This document shows positions 1 to 8,429 of a stretch of DNA of 64,000 nucleotides, piece after piece. This DNA comes from Natranaeroarchaeum sulfidigenes (GTDB lineage: Archaea > Halobacteriota > Halobacteria > Halobacteriales > Natronoarchaeaceae). Under the pieces are notes generated by a model. The model did not search any database. It had not been told where the DNA came from and saw only the letters and a list, made by a program, of their open reading frames with translations. The DNA lies in assembly GCF_017094485.1 (NCBI RefSeq), contig NZ_CP064786.1:1736001-1800000 (forward strand), written 5' to 3'. Numbering within the stretch: the first letter of the stretch is position 1; every line of letters starts with the position of its first letter. A program made the position numbers and the translations under genes.

Positions 1-563
1 AGGACTCCGATCAGGATCGCTGGCCCGGAGTTCGTGATCGAGGCGACACACAGCGGAACGAACAACAGGAACAGCGCGAAGAACACGACGGTAGTCAGCA
101 TCAGTGCGTGTGTATCCGGAAGTGCTGCGCCGTTCGAGAGCATCGTAGCGATCGAATGGACGGCAGGATATCGTAAACTTGCAGGATGGAGTGCGCCCGA
201 TTCGATCATCCGGACCCAGCCGAGATGGCTCAGCGCGTCACCGGGACCATAAAAATGGAACCCACGGAAGATGGGCAACGCAATTACCGAGAGCACGGCA
301 GAACCGGTCAGAAGGATCGATCCCTGCCACACTCGCCTGTACTGCGGTGACCCGAAGCCAACCACAGTACCGATGATCCCCGCGAGACCGACACCGATCC
401 AGAAGAGTGTCGGCGTGCTGGCATAGAATGAGATCTCGTAGCCGGTGGCAGGCCTGGTTCGGGCCGCAACGATGCCGATGGTCAGCGCGAGAAAGCCGAG
501 AACCAGCAACACTTTCCTCGTACGCGTGTCGGCCGGGTCGGTCTGTTTGGATGTAGTTGCCAT
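1..563 (-). CDS. Multi-pass membrane protein, N-terminal part only (glycan cluster)
   Basis: The gene runs off the left edge, so about 187 N-terminal residues are visible. ATG at 563 lies 5 nt after the stop of the upstream glycosyltransferase gene, so the two are probably cotranscribed. After a basic N-terminus I see hydrophobic segments at about residues 18-35, 53-70, 82-98 and 154-176. A hydrophilic loop between segments 3 and 4 carries GPGDALSHLG (106-115), the kind of acidic first loop found in membrane-embedded (GT-C type) glycosyltransferases and polysaccharide polymerases. Neighbours are all surface-glycan genes. The specific activity is not known to me; a role as polymerase or lipid-linked-sugar transferase is inference. 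Confidence 0.75.
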   Translation of the reverse strand, partial: MATTSKQTDPADTRTRKVLLVLGFLALTIGIVAARTRPATGYEISFYASTPTLFWIGVGLAGIIGTVVGFGSPQYRRVWQGSILLTGSAVLSVIALPIFRGFHFYGPGDALSHLGWVRMIESGALHPASLRYPAVHSIATMLSNGAALPDTHALMLTTVVFFALFLLFVPLCVASITNSGPAILIGV

Positions 564-568
564 TGGGA

Positions 569-1576
569 TCACTCGTCGAGAACGTCACGGTACACGGAGA
601 GCAGCCGCTCGCCCATTTGCTCGATTCGGAGTTCCGCGATGACGTCTCGGCCGTTCGATTCCACGTCGGCGTCGAGCACGGAGACCAGACAGTCCACAAG
701 ATCGGCGTCATCGTGAGCAACGAATGAGTGATGAACGCCGCGCAGTCGCTGGCGAACGTCCCCGACGTCCGTCGCAACGACCGGCAGGTTACAGGCCATC
801 GCTTCCTTGACCGAGTTCGGCGACCCCTCCCGGTCGGAGGTTAACAGGAGGGCGTCCGCCGCGTTCATGTACATCGACATCTCATCGTGGGAGACCCCGG
901 TCACGAACTGAAGTTCGATCGGTTCGTCGAGTCGTTCTCGCGCAGCGGCGACGACGCGCTCGGCCAGTGGCGCGTTTTTCACCGACTTGCCTCTTGCGTA
1001 CGGGAAGAGGACGTGCTTTCGCCCCGGATCCCAGCCGAGGTCCTCTTGAGCAGCCTGCTGGTCGGCGGGCTGGAACCGTTCCAGGTCGATCCCGTGCGGG
1101 ATAACGTACGGATTACCGCCCAGCTCCGTGGCCATCTGTTCGGACATGACGATCGTCGCGTCGGCCAGACGGGCACAGAGCTTGCTCATCGGGCCGAACC
1201 GGCCGTACAGGTCCGACCCCCACAGCGAGATAACCACCGGCAGGTTCGGCTGGAGCACTGCTGCGGGCGCGGTGAGCCCGTAGTTCGCGTGGATAAGATC
1301 GTACTCACCGAACGACTCCCTGATCGCCCGGGGGAGAAATCGGAGGTAATCGACCGTGGACCGACCCGCGAGCGCACCCTCTCCGGTGACGCGCTCGTCG
1401 GGCACAGAGACAGTCGTCGACGAGACACCCAGTTCCTCCAGGATCGAAACCTGCTGTTTGAAAAAGCGAGCCTCCTCGGTCGTCACCAGGTTCAACACCG
1501 AGAGATCGGTGTTCGGGGTAGATTCAACGGTTTCCGCGCTCGTCTCAACGACGTCAACCTCAGCGTAGCGACTCAT
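569..1576 (-). CDS. GT4-family glycosyltransferase
   Basis: A 335-residue GT-B fold glycosyltransferase, expected to transfer a sugar from a nucleotide-sugar to a lipid-linked or polysaccharide acceptor at the cytoplasmic membrane face. The C-terminal donor-binding domain shows the E-x7-E signature: E250 and E258 in EGSPNSVKEAMACNLPVVATD-type context, preceded by AADALLLTS (239-247). The N-terminal half has the acceptor-domain motif SLWGSDLYG (117-125). I chose ATG 1576 (MSRYAEVD) because it starts 16 nt downstream of the preceding stop codon; an ATG at 1618 would overlap the upstream gene by 26 nt. It lies in a minus-strand run FemAB-like, GT4, membrane protein. Donor and linkage cannot be read from sequence. 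Confidence 0.9.
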   Translation of the reverse strand: MSRYAEVDVVETSAETVESTPNTDLSVLNLVTTEEARFFKQQVSILEELGVSSTTVSVPDERVTGEGALAGRSTVDYLRFLPRAIRESFGEYDLIHANYGLTAPAAVLQPNLPVVISLWGSDLYGRFGPMSKLCARLADATIVMSEQMATELGGNPYVIPHGIDLERFQPADQQAAQEDLGWDPGRKHVLFPYARGKSVKNAPLAERVVAAARERLDEPIELQFVTGVSHDEMSMYMNAADALLLTSDREGSPNSVKEAMACNLPVVATDVGDVRQRLRGVHHSFVAHDDADLVDCLVSVLDADVESNGRDVIAELRIEQMGERLLSVYRDVLDE

Positions 1577-1592
1577 ATTGTACTCCTCCGAA

Positions 1593-2597
1593 TCATTTTG
1601 CCACCATCCGATAGGCACGTTTGGCCACCTCCATCCCAGCGCCCGAGGATTCGGTGACGTAGTACGGTACCAGTTCCGCGCCGAACTTGCTCTTGTACTG
1701 ACAGAGCCGCTCGGTGTTGGCCCCCATCAGATCGTAGCCAGTGATCGAATCGATCGGAGGATCCTCGATGATGTCGCGGATGACGTGCCAGTGAAGCAGG
1801 CTGTTGATCTCGACGCCCTGGTAGGTCGTTCGCGTCCCGCCCTGCCAGAAGTAGCCCGCGTCGTTCGAGTATAATACTGTGATTCCGGCGAGGAATCGCC
1901 CCTCGGGCGTCCGGGCGACGTAGACGCGCGCTCGGTCTTCGAGCTGGGTCACGAGGTCGCGGACGTAGTCCCAGTCGAGCGAGAGCTCGCGGCCCTGCTC
2001 CTCGTAGCGACGTCGGGTCGCGTCGTACACGGATCGAGCACCCTCGACCCCTTCGCGCTCGATTCGGAGGTCGAGTTCCTCACCATCGCCGATCTCGCGG
2101 CGCAGACTCTTGCTGAACGACCGGCGGACATCCTCCGGCGAGCGGTCATCGAGGTCGAGCACGTAGGTGAACTTCGTCTCGACATCCATGTCTGCCCACC
2201 GGTAGGGTCGCGGATCGGTGTACTCGGCGGTACAGATCGACCGAAACAGTGTCAGCGAGTCGTCGACCTCGATCTCCTCCAGTACCGCCTCGGTAAACCG
2301 GCGGTTGACTCGTTCCCGTTTTCGCTGTTTCGGGCTGGTCGGCATGACGATCGGGCCCAGCCGCGGGATACCCATTCCCGGCGGGGGAGAGAAGACGGCG
2401 CGCCCGACCGGACGATCCTGCACGACCACGGGGAAGAGCCCAACCGGCTGTTCGCCCTTGAACCCGCCGTACAGTCGTAGTTCGCCCGGCGCGTGGTCGG
2501 CAACTACCGACAGCGCGCTCGGCGTGTGAAAAACTTCGATCCCCTCCTTGGGAAGGGCACCACTCCAGTCATCGAGAGTAAGCTCCTCAATTTGCAT
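1593..2597 (-). CDS. FemAB/GNAT-like acyltransferase (copy 1)
   Basis: A 334-residue protein of the FemAB-like double-GNAT acyltransferase type, whose bacterial members attach aminoacyl groups to peptidoglycan precursors. Archaea lack murein, so the acceptor here must differ, and a surface-glycan role is inference. The N-terminal half has FSPPPGMGIPRLGPI, the C-terminal half YFWQGGTRTTYQGVEINSLL and then GANTERLCQYKSKFG before the C-terminus, the typical end of this family. A second copy at 11855-12859 shares FSPPP, YRWQGGA and GANNQRLCGYKAKF. It stands before the GT4 gene and after the deacetylase gene. A TATA-like ATAACAAAG (2633-2641, minus) lies about 36 nt upstream of the ATG, so this gene can start its own transcript. 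Confidence 0.85.
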   Translation of the reverse strand: MQIEELTLDDWSGALPKEGIEVFHTPSALSVVADHAPGELRLYGGFKGEQPVGLFPVVVQDRPVGRAVFSPPPGMGIPRLGPIVMPTSPKQRKRERVNRRFTEAVLEEIEVDDSLTLFRSICTAEYTDPRPYRWADMDVETKFTYVLDLDDRSPEDVRRSFSKSLRREIGDGEELDLRIEREGVEGARSVYDATRRRYEEQGRELSLDWDYVRDLVTQLEDRARVYVARTPEGRFLAGITVLYSNDAGYFWQGGTRTTYQGVEINSLLHWHVIRDIIEDPPIDSITGYDLMGANTERLCQYKSKFGAELVPYYVTESSGAGMEVAKRAYRMVAK

Positions 2598-2632
2598 ACT
2601 GCTGATTCTGTCTATGATCGACCACAGCTATC

Positions 2633-2641
2633 CTTTGTTAT
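2633..2641 (-). promoter_or_regulatory. TATA-like element ATAACAAAG before the FemAB-like gene
   Basis: The minus strand reads GATAACAAAGG about 40 nt before the ATG at 2597. At archaeal TATA-to-start-site spacing (about 25 nt) transcription would begin near 2615, leaving a short leader. The same 9-mer precedes four other transcription units in this region. Confidence 0.5.
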
Positions 2642-2669
2642 CGCGTTCTTACCGCGGAAGCTGCGGCGA

Positions 2670-3623
2670 CTACTCCGCCGATTCGTGGACGGTTGATTCG
2701 GGTTCCGCGTCGACCTGTTCGTCGAGTCGGTCACCGGTGGGCTCGTCGAATCGGTCGTCGGTCGGATGGTCGAGCTGGTCGTACAGCTCGACAGGGGGGC
2801 CGACCCACGCCCCGCGATCCAGCGCGTTCTCGATGATACGCCGATAGAGTGCACCCCAGCCGGGAAAATCACGTCGGCTGAAGTACCGCGGGTGCCAGAG
2901 GATCGTCATCACTGCGCCGCGGTCGGCTGCTTCCGCGAGGAGACGCTCGCATTCGGCCCACGCCTCCTCGAAGTGCTTCGTGGGATCCGGGAGAGCCACC
3001 TCCATGATCGTCAGCGGGAAGACGACGAACTCGTCGTCGAAGGGGCGCTGGATCGAGTCGCCGTACTGGAACCCGTAGCTCTGACTGGAGCCGAGACTGG
3101 TATCGTACTTGAGACCGACTGCCCGCTGATGTCGCCACGTCTCGGGGACGTCGAGGTTGAGATAGTGCTGGCGACCACCCCGAACCGGCTTCCCAAGTAC
3201 CGATTCGACGCGGGCTTTCTCCCGGCGAAGCCGCTCGCGGTCGTCGTAGGACTCGTAGGAGCCGTGCAGTCCGACCTCCCATCCCCCCTCATCGAGTTCG
3301 TGGATGACGTCGACGATCGCCGGGTCGTCGAGCGAGTACCGGCCCATATATCGCATCCAGTTGTCGGGCTCGAACCAGTCGCGGACGGGACGGTCCCGCA
3401 GCAGGTGTTGCTCGTCGAGAAAGTAAAACGCCGACCGGACGCCGAGCGAGTCCTCGATCTCCATCAGCCGCTCGAACTGCCAGTACGGGTTTCGGCCCGG
3501 AAACAGGCTTTGCAGCTGTCGTGGGTCCCGATCGGCAAGCGCGTAGTAGACCGACTGGTACGTTTTGTACGGTCGGTCCACGTCGTGCGTGAGACAGAGC
3601 GCGAACGGGTGGTCGTCGATCAT
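2670..3623 (-). CDS. Polysaccharide-deacetylase-like protein (NodB-type fold)
   Basis: A 317-residue protein resembling polysaccharide deacetylases. The N-terminal strand carries LTHDVDRPYK with the metal-type HDVD motif; a middle segment reads EVGLHGSYESYDDRERL, giving the second His motif; and ILWHPRYF near the C-terminus supplies the late His. The last ~40 residues are acidic and low-complexity (repeated DE/DR/EQ), probably a disordered tail. ATG 3623 (MIDDHPFAL) is chosen: an in-frame ATG at 3710 would overlap the dehydrogenase gene by 74 nt. It follows that gene by 13 nt, in the same minus-strand operon. The likely role is removing acetyl groups from an N-acetylated surface glycan or precursor; the substrate is unknown. 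Confidence 0.82.
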   Translation of the reverse strand: MIDDHPFALCLTHDVDRPYKTYQSVYYALADRDPRQLQSLFPGRNPYWQFERLMEIEDSLGVRSAFYFLDEQHLLRDRPVRDWFEPDNWMRYMGRYSLDDPAIVDVIHELDEGGWEVGLHGSYESYDDRERLRREKARVESVLGKPVRGGRQHYLNLDVPETWRHQRAVGLKYDTSLGSSQSYGFQYGDSIQRPFDDEFVVFPLTIMEVALPDPTKHFEEAWAECERLLAEAADRGAVMTILWHPRYFSRRDFPGWGALYRRIIENALDRGAWVGPPVELYDQLDHPTDDRFDEPTGDRLDEQVDAEPESTVHESAE

Positions 3624-3636
3624 TGCAGTCGTCCCC

Positions 3637-5013
3637 TCATCGCGGCCGCCCCGTCCCGATCGCGTAGCGACGGTGATCGGTCCCAGCAAGATCGAGCGTG
3701 GCGTGGCCATCGATCACGACGAGCGGGCGCTCGAACGCAGTCCAGTCGATCGCGTCGAACTCATCGTGAGGAGTGACGAGAACCACGGCATCGAGGTCGT
3801 GGTCGTACAGCGTTTCGAGGGGGACCTGCTCGCCAGCGAACTCGCCCGTGTTATCGAGCATGGGATCGATCGTCAGGACGTCCGCACCGAGGTCTGCAAG
3901 CCGGTGAGTGATCGGGATCGCCGGGCTCGCGCGAGTTTCCTCGACGCCCGGACGGTAGGTGAGTCCGAGCACGGCGACCCGAGCGTCCGCCACGTTCTTC
4001 CCCTCGCTCGCCAGTTCCTCGGCGAGCTTTCTCACTGTGAACGCGGGCATCTCGTCGTTGATCTCGCGGGCAGTCCTGAGCAGGCGGTTTCTGGTCTCTA
4101 GCCCCTCGATCAGGAAGTACGGATAGTAGGGGATACAGTGCCCGCCGACGCCCGGACCGGGATCGTGGATATCACAGTACGGCTGGGTGTTCGCAACCTC
4201 GATCGCCTCGCGGACGTCGATCTCCAGTTCGTCCGTCATCCGGGCGAGTTCGTTCGCCAGCGCGATGTTGACGTCCCGGTAGACGCCCTCGAACACCTTG
4301 ACCGCCTCCGCAGTGGTCGTATCGGAGACGGGAATCGTCCCCCGTTCGTTGATCTCCTCGTAGATGAGTCCTGCAACACGGGTACTCTCAGCGTCGATTC
4401 CGCCGACGACTTTCGGGTACGCTCCGCGGATGTCTTCGAGCGCCCGCCCGCTCGCGGTACGTTCCGGGCAGAAAGCGAGGCCGAACTCGCCAGCCGTCAG
4501 CCCGCTCTCTCGCTGCAGCCGTGGATAGACCATCTCCGAGCAGGTCCGGGGCGGGACCGTCGATTCGACAACGACGAGATCGCCCGGGGAGAGCCCGGAT
4601 GCGACATCATCGACGACGCTCCGCAGGATCGAGAGGTCGGGGACGTGATCGTCGGTCAACAGTGTGGGAATAATGATTACGTGGACCGTGGCCTCGCGGG
4701 CGGCTTCACTCGGCTCCGCGACGGCTCGAAACGCCCCCTCGCCAACGAGTTCTGCCACGAGTTCGTCAAGACCCGGCTCGCGCTTGATATGGCTCTCACC
4801 GTCGTTGATTCCTGCCACGACGTCCTCGTCGATATCGGCTCCGATCACGTTCCCACAGGTCTCTGCGTACACGCTCGCGAGCGGGAGTCCCATTTTGCCA
4901 AGCCCGTAGACGGCGACCGGTATCTCGCCGGACCGAAACGCGCGGCGCTGTTCCTCTGTCGGTCGGTCCCCGTGGGCGGGGTCGTACAGCTGTCCGGGCA
5001 TCGTTCGGCTCAT
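3637..5013 (-). CDS. UDP-N-acetyl-D-mannosaminuronate / nucleotide-sugar 6-dehydrogenase
   Basis: A 458-residue NAD-dependent four-electron dehydrogenase of the UDP-glucose/UDP-ManNAc dehydrogenase family, making a UDP-uronic acid for glycan assembly in the cytosol. The Rossmann motif is GLGKMG (37-42); the catalytic thiol is C293 in GGHCIPYYPYF; the C-terminal domain has GLTYRPGVEETRASP, the standard second nucleotide-binding domain. FCPERTASGRAL is closer to the WecC/TuaD-like ManNAc branch than to plain UDP-glucose dehydrogenases, so ManNAcUA is my preferred product, not proven. Its ATG overlaps the stop of the acyltransferase gene by one base (TAATG), indicating translational coupling. 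The N-terminal ~30 residues are an extension before the fold. Confidence 0.92.
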   Translation of the reverse strand: MSRTMPGQLYDPAHGDRPTEEQRRAFRSGEIPVAVYGLGKMGLPLASVYAETCGNVIGADIDEDVVAGINDGESHIKREPGLDELVAELVGEGAFRAVAEPSEAAREATVHVIIIPTLLTDDHVPDLSILRSVVDDVASGLSPGDLVVVESTVPPRTCSEMVYPRLQRESGLTAGEFGLAFCPERTASGRALEDIRGAYPKVVGGIDAESTRVAGLIYEEINERGTIPVSDTTTAEAVKVFEGVYRDVNIALANELARMTDELEIDVREAIEVANTQPYCDIHDPGPGVGGHCIPYYPYFLIEGLETRNRLLRTAREINDEMPAFTVRKLAEELASEGKNVADARVAVLGLTYRPGVEETRASPAIPITHRLADLGADVLTIDPMLDNTGEFAGEQVPLETLYDHDLDAVVLVTPHDEFDAIDWTAFERPLVVIDGHATLDLAGTDHRRYAIGTGRPR

Positions 5014-5591
5014 TAGATCAGGTTCCCTCCGTCGAGTGGCTCCGGCAACTCCCTGTGAACGGCGGGCGCGCCAACCGCCAGCGTCTCGGGCGGGACGTCC
5101 TCCGTGACGACCGCACCTGCGGCGACGAAGGAGCCCTCGCCGATCGTGACGCCGGGGAGCAGTACGGCGTTCGCACCGATCGAGACGTGATCTTCGAGCG
5201 TCGGCCCGACGAGCCCGTCGTCACGCCGAACCGGGTACGGATCGTTCGTACAGACGGCGTGGGGGCCGAGAAATACCTGATCGCCGATATCGGTGTACGG
5301 CGGGACGTAGACCCCAGTTTGCAGACTGACCGAGGAACCGATCGTCGTTTTCCCGTCGATTACCGCGTTCGTGCCAACGGTCACGTCGTCGCCGATCGCC
5401 GTCCGCTCCCTCACGACGGCGTTGTGTCCGGTCTGGAACCGGTCGCCGATCTGGACGCCCGAATAGATGATCGTCCCGGATCGGATCGTCGCGTCAGTGC
5501 CGAAAGCGGGTGGGTCGCCCTCCTCGCCGGGTGTCCCGATCATGACGTTGGGCTGAACGTCGATGCCCGGGCCGTACTGTGCGCCGGTCAT
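5013..5591 (-). CDS. Hexapeptide-repeat (left-handed beta-helix) acyltransferase
   Basis: A 192-residue acetyltransferase-type protein built almost entirely of [LIV]-G-x4 hexapeptide repeats, e.g. [26 protein letters not shown] and [31 protein letters not shown] provides the His expected in the acetyl-CoA active site between trimer subunits, and the C-terminus [13 protein letters not shown] is typical of sugar O/N-acetyltransferases of the WbbJ/WlbB type. It is the first gene of the dehydrogenase-deacetylase run; an acetyltransferase beside a UDP-sugar dehydrogenase fits synthesis of an acetamido-uronic acid. The element ATAACAAAG lies about 140 nt upstream. Acetyl acceptor not known. Confidence 0.88.
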   Translation of the reverse strand: MTGAQYGPGIDVQPNVMIGTPGEEGDPPAFGTDATIRSGTIIYSGVQIGDRFQTGHNAVVRERTAIGDDVTVGTNAVIDGKTTIGSSVSLQTGVYVPPYTDIGDQVFLGPHAVCTNDPYPVRRDDGLVGPTLEDHVSIGANAVLLPGVTIGEGSFVAAGAVVTEDVPPETLAVGAPAVHRELPEPLDGGNLI

Positions 5592-5727
5592 CCGGTCACC
5601 CCCTGGGGTAGTAAACGCCGACTCGGTGGTGTCCGCTGTTCGTCGCTGGTCGTCGCGTGAGTATCAGGTGAATCCATGCGTGGTCACACGCCCGCCGAGG
5701 CGTTATCGGCGAGAGGCGATGGCGTCG

Positions 5728-5736
5728 CTTTGTTAT
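5728..5736 (-). promoter_or_regulatory. TATA-like element ATAACAAAG before the acyltransferase-dehydrogenase operon
   Basis: The minus strand reads GCTATAACAAAGCG, containing TATAA. It lies about 137 nt before the ATG at 5591, which would leave a leader of roughly 110 nt. The stretch 5592-5727 holds no other gene that I can see. Confidence 0.45.
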
Positions 5737-5826
5737 AGCCGTGTTTCGACGGGTAAGCCGGGATTACCGTGTTCTCGTACACCGGTTCCACGGGCTGGAG
5801 GCAACCGAATCACAGGCCACAGGTCG

Positions 5827-6036
5827 TCAGCGGTTCTCAACCATGTCGGTCACAGCCGACCGTTCGGCGACGATGAAGGCATCCGACCGCAGGGCGTCCT
5901 CGTCAGCGGGGAGAAAGAGCAATTGTTCGCGCCCGCCAGTATCGGTGGAGACGACTTCCCAATCGATCGGATCGTAGCCGAGATCCGATTCGGGATCGGG
6001 ATCCATCGGGACGGTCTCCCACTCGTTCGAGGCCAC
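5827..6036 (-). CDS. Small conserved-looking haloarchaeal protein (unknown)
   Basis: A 69-residue acidic protein with no membrane segment or Cys. The central part reads LGYDPIDWEVVSTDTGG followed by QLLFLPADEDAL, a regular strand-rich pattern rather than random translation, and the third-base GC bias fits real coding. It stands alone between the beta-helix gene (starting upstream at 7956) and the acyltransferase operon, on the same strand. I do not recognise a named family. The alternative, that this is spurious, is less likely because the opposite frames show no coherent protein. Confidence 0.65.
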   Translation of the reverse strand: MASNEWETVPMDPDPESDLGYDPIDWEVVSTDTGGREQLLFLPADEDALRSDAFIVAERSAVTDMVENR

Positions 6037-6111
6037 GGTCAGGCACCCCCTGTGTGATCCGTGCAGGGATCGAGAGCCGGTCCCGTCGAAGGGGTAGGTG
6101 TTCCGTTCATG

Positions 6112-7956
6112 CTATCCCTCCCGATCGATACGAAGCGCAGCATTGCCCCGGACTTCCACGCTGATGACGTTACCGGTGTAGCGATAGCCGTCCGCACCTT
6201 CTCCGACCACGCCGATCGCCCTGTCTTCGGAGACGTTGGATGGCAACGCATCCCACGCAAGCCCCTCGTTGACGATTGAGGTATGGGCCTCGCTGCGTTC
6301 GAGTTCGCCGGAGACCGTGAGCACGTACTGACTCACGTCGTCGCTTGCGGAACCATCCACGACGATGACGTTTGACAGCGAGTCGTCGTCGCTGTCGGAT
6401 TGCTCATCGTCGGCCGGTGACGGGTCCCCATCGGTATCGTCGCTACCGTCCGTCTCGTCGTAATTTCCCCCGGTCTCGTCATCGTCTGCTTCCTCTGGTT
6501 GGGTTCGCTCGACGAGTTCGTCCGCGTCGACGCGGTCACCATCGAGTTCGATCACCATGTCTTCGGAGTCCACGGAGGCCTCGCTGATCGCACCGTACAC
6601 CTCGAAGGCGTCACCGTAGCCGTTTGCAGAGCTTCCTTCCGCGACGTGCTCGTCGTCCTCGCGCGTGATCTCGTAGTTGCTTGTTGCGCGGACAGCGTTT
6701 CCGCTCGGACTGTCGTACGGCGTGTCCGAGAGGGCGTCAATCGGGCCATCGGCGACGAATCGGTACTCCGAAACCGGGGAGTCCTCGGCGGTTATGAACG
6801 TCACGAGGTGGGGATCCATGTCGGGAAGTTCGGCCGTCGCCGGACCCCCTTCACGGTCGCCGATCGGTACTCTCGGAGTATCCGAAGCGATGTCACATCG
6901 CGGTCCCTCACAGTTGTTGGTCCCGGTCTCTATCCGTAGGTTTCCGGAGCCTGTCGCGTGGTTGTCCTGTCCCGACCAGTCCCCGCCACGGTGGCGGATC
7001 GAGGCAGCCCCTCCCTCGTTGTACACCCGTGTATCCTCGACGACGCCGCTACCGCCCCCGCTCCGGGGGTGGATCTCGATCGGAGCGTAGGGGAGTTCGT
7101 TGTAAACATCACAGTCCCGGATCGTGATGTCGTGACCGTTACTTCCGGTTCCTTCGCGCACCCAGATCCCGCGCATGTTAACCGCCCGACTGGATCCCCA
7201 TAGACCCCGTTGTTCATCCGTCAGAACGACCGTTGCCCCCTCAATCGTCGAGTTCGAGCCACCGATACGGATATTCGCGATGTTGTTGTTCTTGTAGAGA
7301 CCACCGGTTACGTTGACCGCGCCGTCATTGCCGTGCGAGCCAGCGGGTGCACTGCCGTACAGACCGTTGTCAGTGAAGTTCTCCAGCCAGCAGTGTTCGA
7401 AGTTAGCTACGCCCGCGTGCTCCGGCCGGACGTATACACCTTCCCCGTGGTCGTTGCTCCCGTCCGGGCGCGCGATCCGCCGAAGCGTCACCTCGTCACC
7501 GCCGTGCGCTCGGATGGTTACGTTCCCATTACCGCCAGCGACGCCACGCCAGACGATGTTATCGACGAGGACATCACCCCCGTTAGCAGCGATTACCTCC
7601 GAAAAGCTATAGCCGTCGGGATGCTCGAAAACGACGTCACCGAACTCGCCCTCGCCACGAACGACGAGATCAGCGTAGCCCGAGCTGTGTCCGCGGGTAA
7701 ACGCTCTCGTCGAATACTGGTAGGTCCCGGCGGGGATGACGATCTCCCTGTTGTCGCCGATATGATTGGCGAGGTATTCGCCAGCGTCATCTCCATCCTG
7801 AAGTCCTTCCTCGCCGAGATGTATCTCGGTAGCAGTAGCGATTCCGGAGAGTAAGCTACCCGTACCGAGGGCAGCACCCACTGTTCCGGCAGTCCGCAGA
7901 TACGATCGTCTGTTCAGTCGCGTCCGGTCATCGGTCGTCGGTCGGTCATCGCGCAT
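6112..7956 (-). CDS. Tat-secreted right-handed beta-helix protein
   Basis: A 614-residue exported protein. The twin-arginine signal NRRSYLRTAGTVGAALG spans about residues 14-30, followed by a hydrophobic stretch ending near Ala. Residues ~40-350 form a parallel beta-helix (pectate-lyase/NosD-like), visible as repeated short strands with N/G turns, such as INVTGGLYKNNNIANIRIGG-like rungs; a Gly/Asn-rich rung pattern is typical of polysaccharide lyases and glycan-binding proteins. About residues 465-520 are a Asp/Ser/Glu linker, followed by a ~100-residue beta-rich C-terminal domain. ATG 7956 is favoured over 8010 because a TATA box (7977-7984) lies about 25 nt before it. The location suggests it acts on or displays surface polysaccharide; the catalytic site cannot be assigned. 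Confidence 0.85.
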   Translation of the reverse strand: MRDDRPTTDDRTRLNRRSYLRTAGTVGAALGTGSLLSGIATATEIHLGEEGLQDGDDAGEYLANHIGDNREIVIPAGTYQYSTRAFTRGHSSGYADLVVRGEGEFGDVVFEHPDGYSFSEVIAANGGDVLVDNIVWRGVAGGNGNVTIRAHGGDEVTLRRIARPDGSNDHGEGVYVRPEHAGVANFEHCWLENFTDNGLYGSAPAGSHGNDGAVNVTGGLYKNNNIANIRIGGSNSTIEGATVVLTDEQRGLWGSSRAVNMRGIWVREGTGSNGHDITIRDCDVYNELPYAPIEIHPRSGGGSGVVEDTRVYNEGGAASIRHRGGDWSGQDNHATGSGNLRIETGTNNCEGPRCDIASDTPRVPIGDREGGPATAELPDMDPHLVTFITAEDSPVSEYRFVADGPIDALSDTPYDSPSGNAVRATSNYEITREDDEHVAEGSSANGYGDAFEVYGAISEASVDSEDMVIELDGDRVDADELVERTQPEEADDDETGGNYDETDGSDDTDGDPSPADDEQSDSDDDSLSNVIVVDGSASDDVSQYVLTVSGELERSEAHTSIVNEGLAWDALPSNVSEDRAIGVVGEGADGYRYTGNVISVEVRGNAALRIDREG

Positions 7957-7976
7957 ATCCCGGTAGGAACAAGCTA

Positions 7977-7984
7977 CTATAATA
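7977..7984 (-). promoter_or_regulatory. TATA box of the beta-helix protein gene
   Basis: The minus strand reads TTATTATAG about 21-28 nt upstream of ATG 7956. This spacing predicts a leaderless transcript beginning at or next to the start codon, common in haloarchaea, and decides the start over the upstream ATG at 8010. Confidence 0.55.
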
Positions 7985-8154
7985 ACGGTTATGACGGGTT
8001 TGAGCAACAATACCCCCAGAGTTGCGAGGAGTACATATTAAATTGATAGCTATACAGATGTTTTCATACCAGATACTTACAGACAAAGATAAGAAGCACT
8101 TACTCGGCGTGTCGCATTGCTGGCCCGCGACTAGTACCGAATTACCGTTAATTT

Positions 8155-8190
8155 TGTACAGCTTACCGAAGGATGTACAGCTTACCGAAG
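8155..8190. repeat. 17-bp direct repeat, 19-bp period
   Basis: TGTACAGCTTACCGAAG occurs at 8155-8171 and again at 8174-8190 with a 2-bp spacer. Both copies are identical. Function unknown: a regulator site or simple replication slippage would both fit. Confidence 0.85.
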
Positions 8191-8429
8191 CAGGCTGTGG
8201 GACTCCGCGCGGCGCTCATCCGTGAGTAGAAACTACCCCATGGTAGATACTGGAGTTGCCCTCTGAACCACCTGTAAAGACCATCCTACCGAAACAAACC
8301 CGATGCTGATAATCGTGATGTTCGCGTCAGAAGCTTCAAAATCAGTATCTGGAGGCCCGGATGGCAAAGCTACCGAGCCACACGGGGTGTCCCCCTTCCC
8401 CGGCCACAGTCACGGGAACCCCGGAAATT

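Larger units (their letters stand above)
7957..8429. other. 473-bp intergenic region with TATA box, hairpin and tandem repeat
   Basis: No protein-coding sequence that I can support. It holds the beta-helix gene promoter (TATTATAG at 7977-7984, minus), a 17-bp tandem repeat (8155-8190) and a small perfect hairpin CTACC-CCAT-GGTAG (8233-8246). The rest is AT-richer than the flanking genes. The 3' end of the flippase gene lies on the right. Confidence 0.6.
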
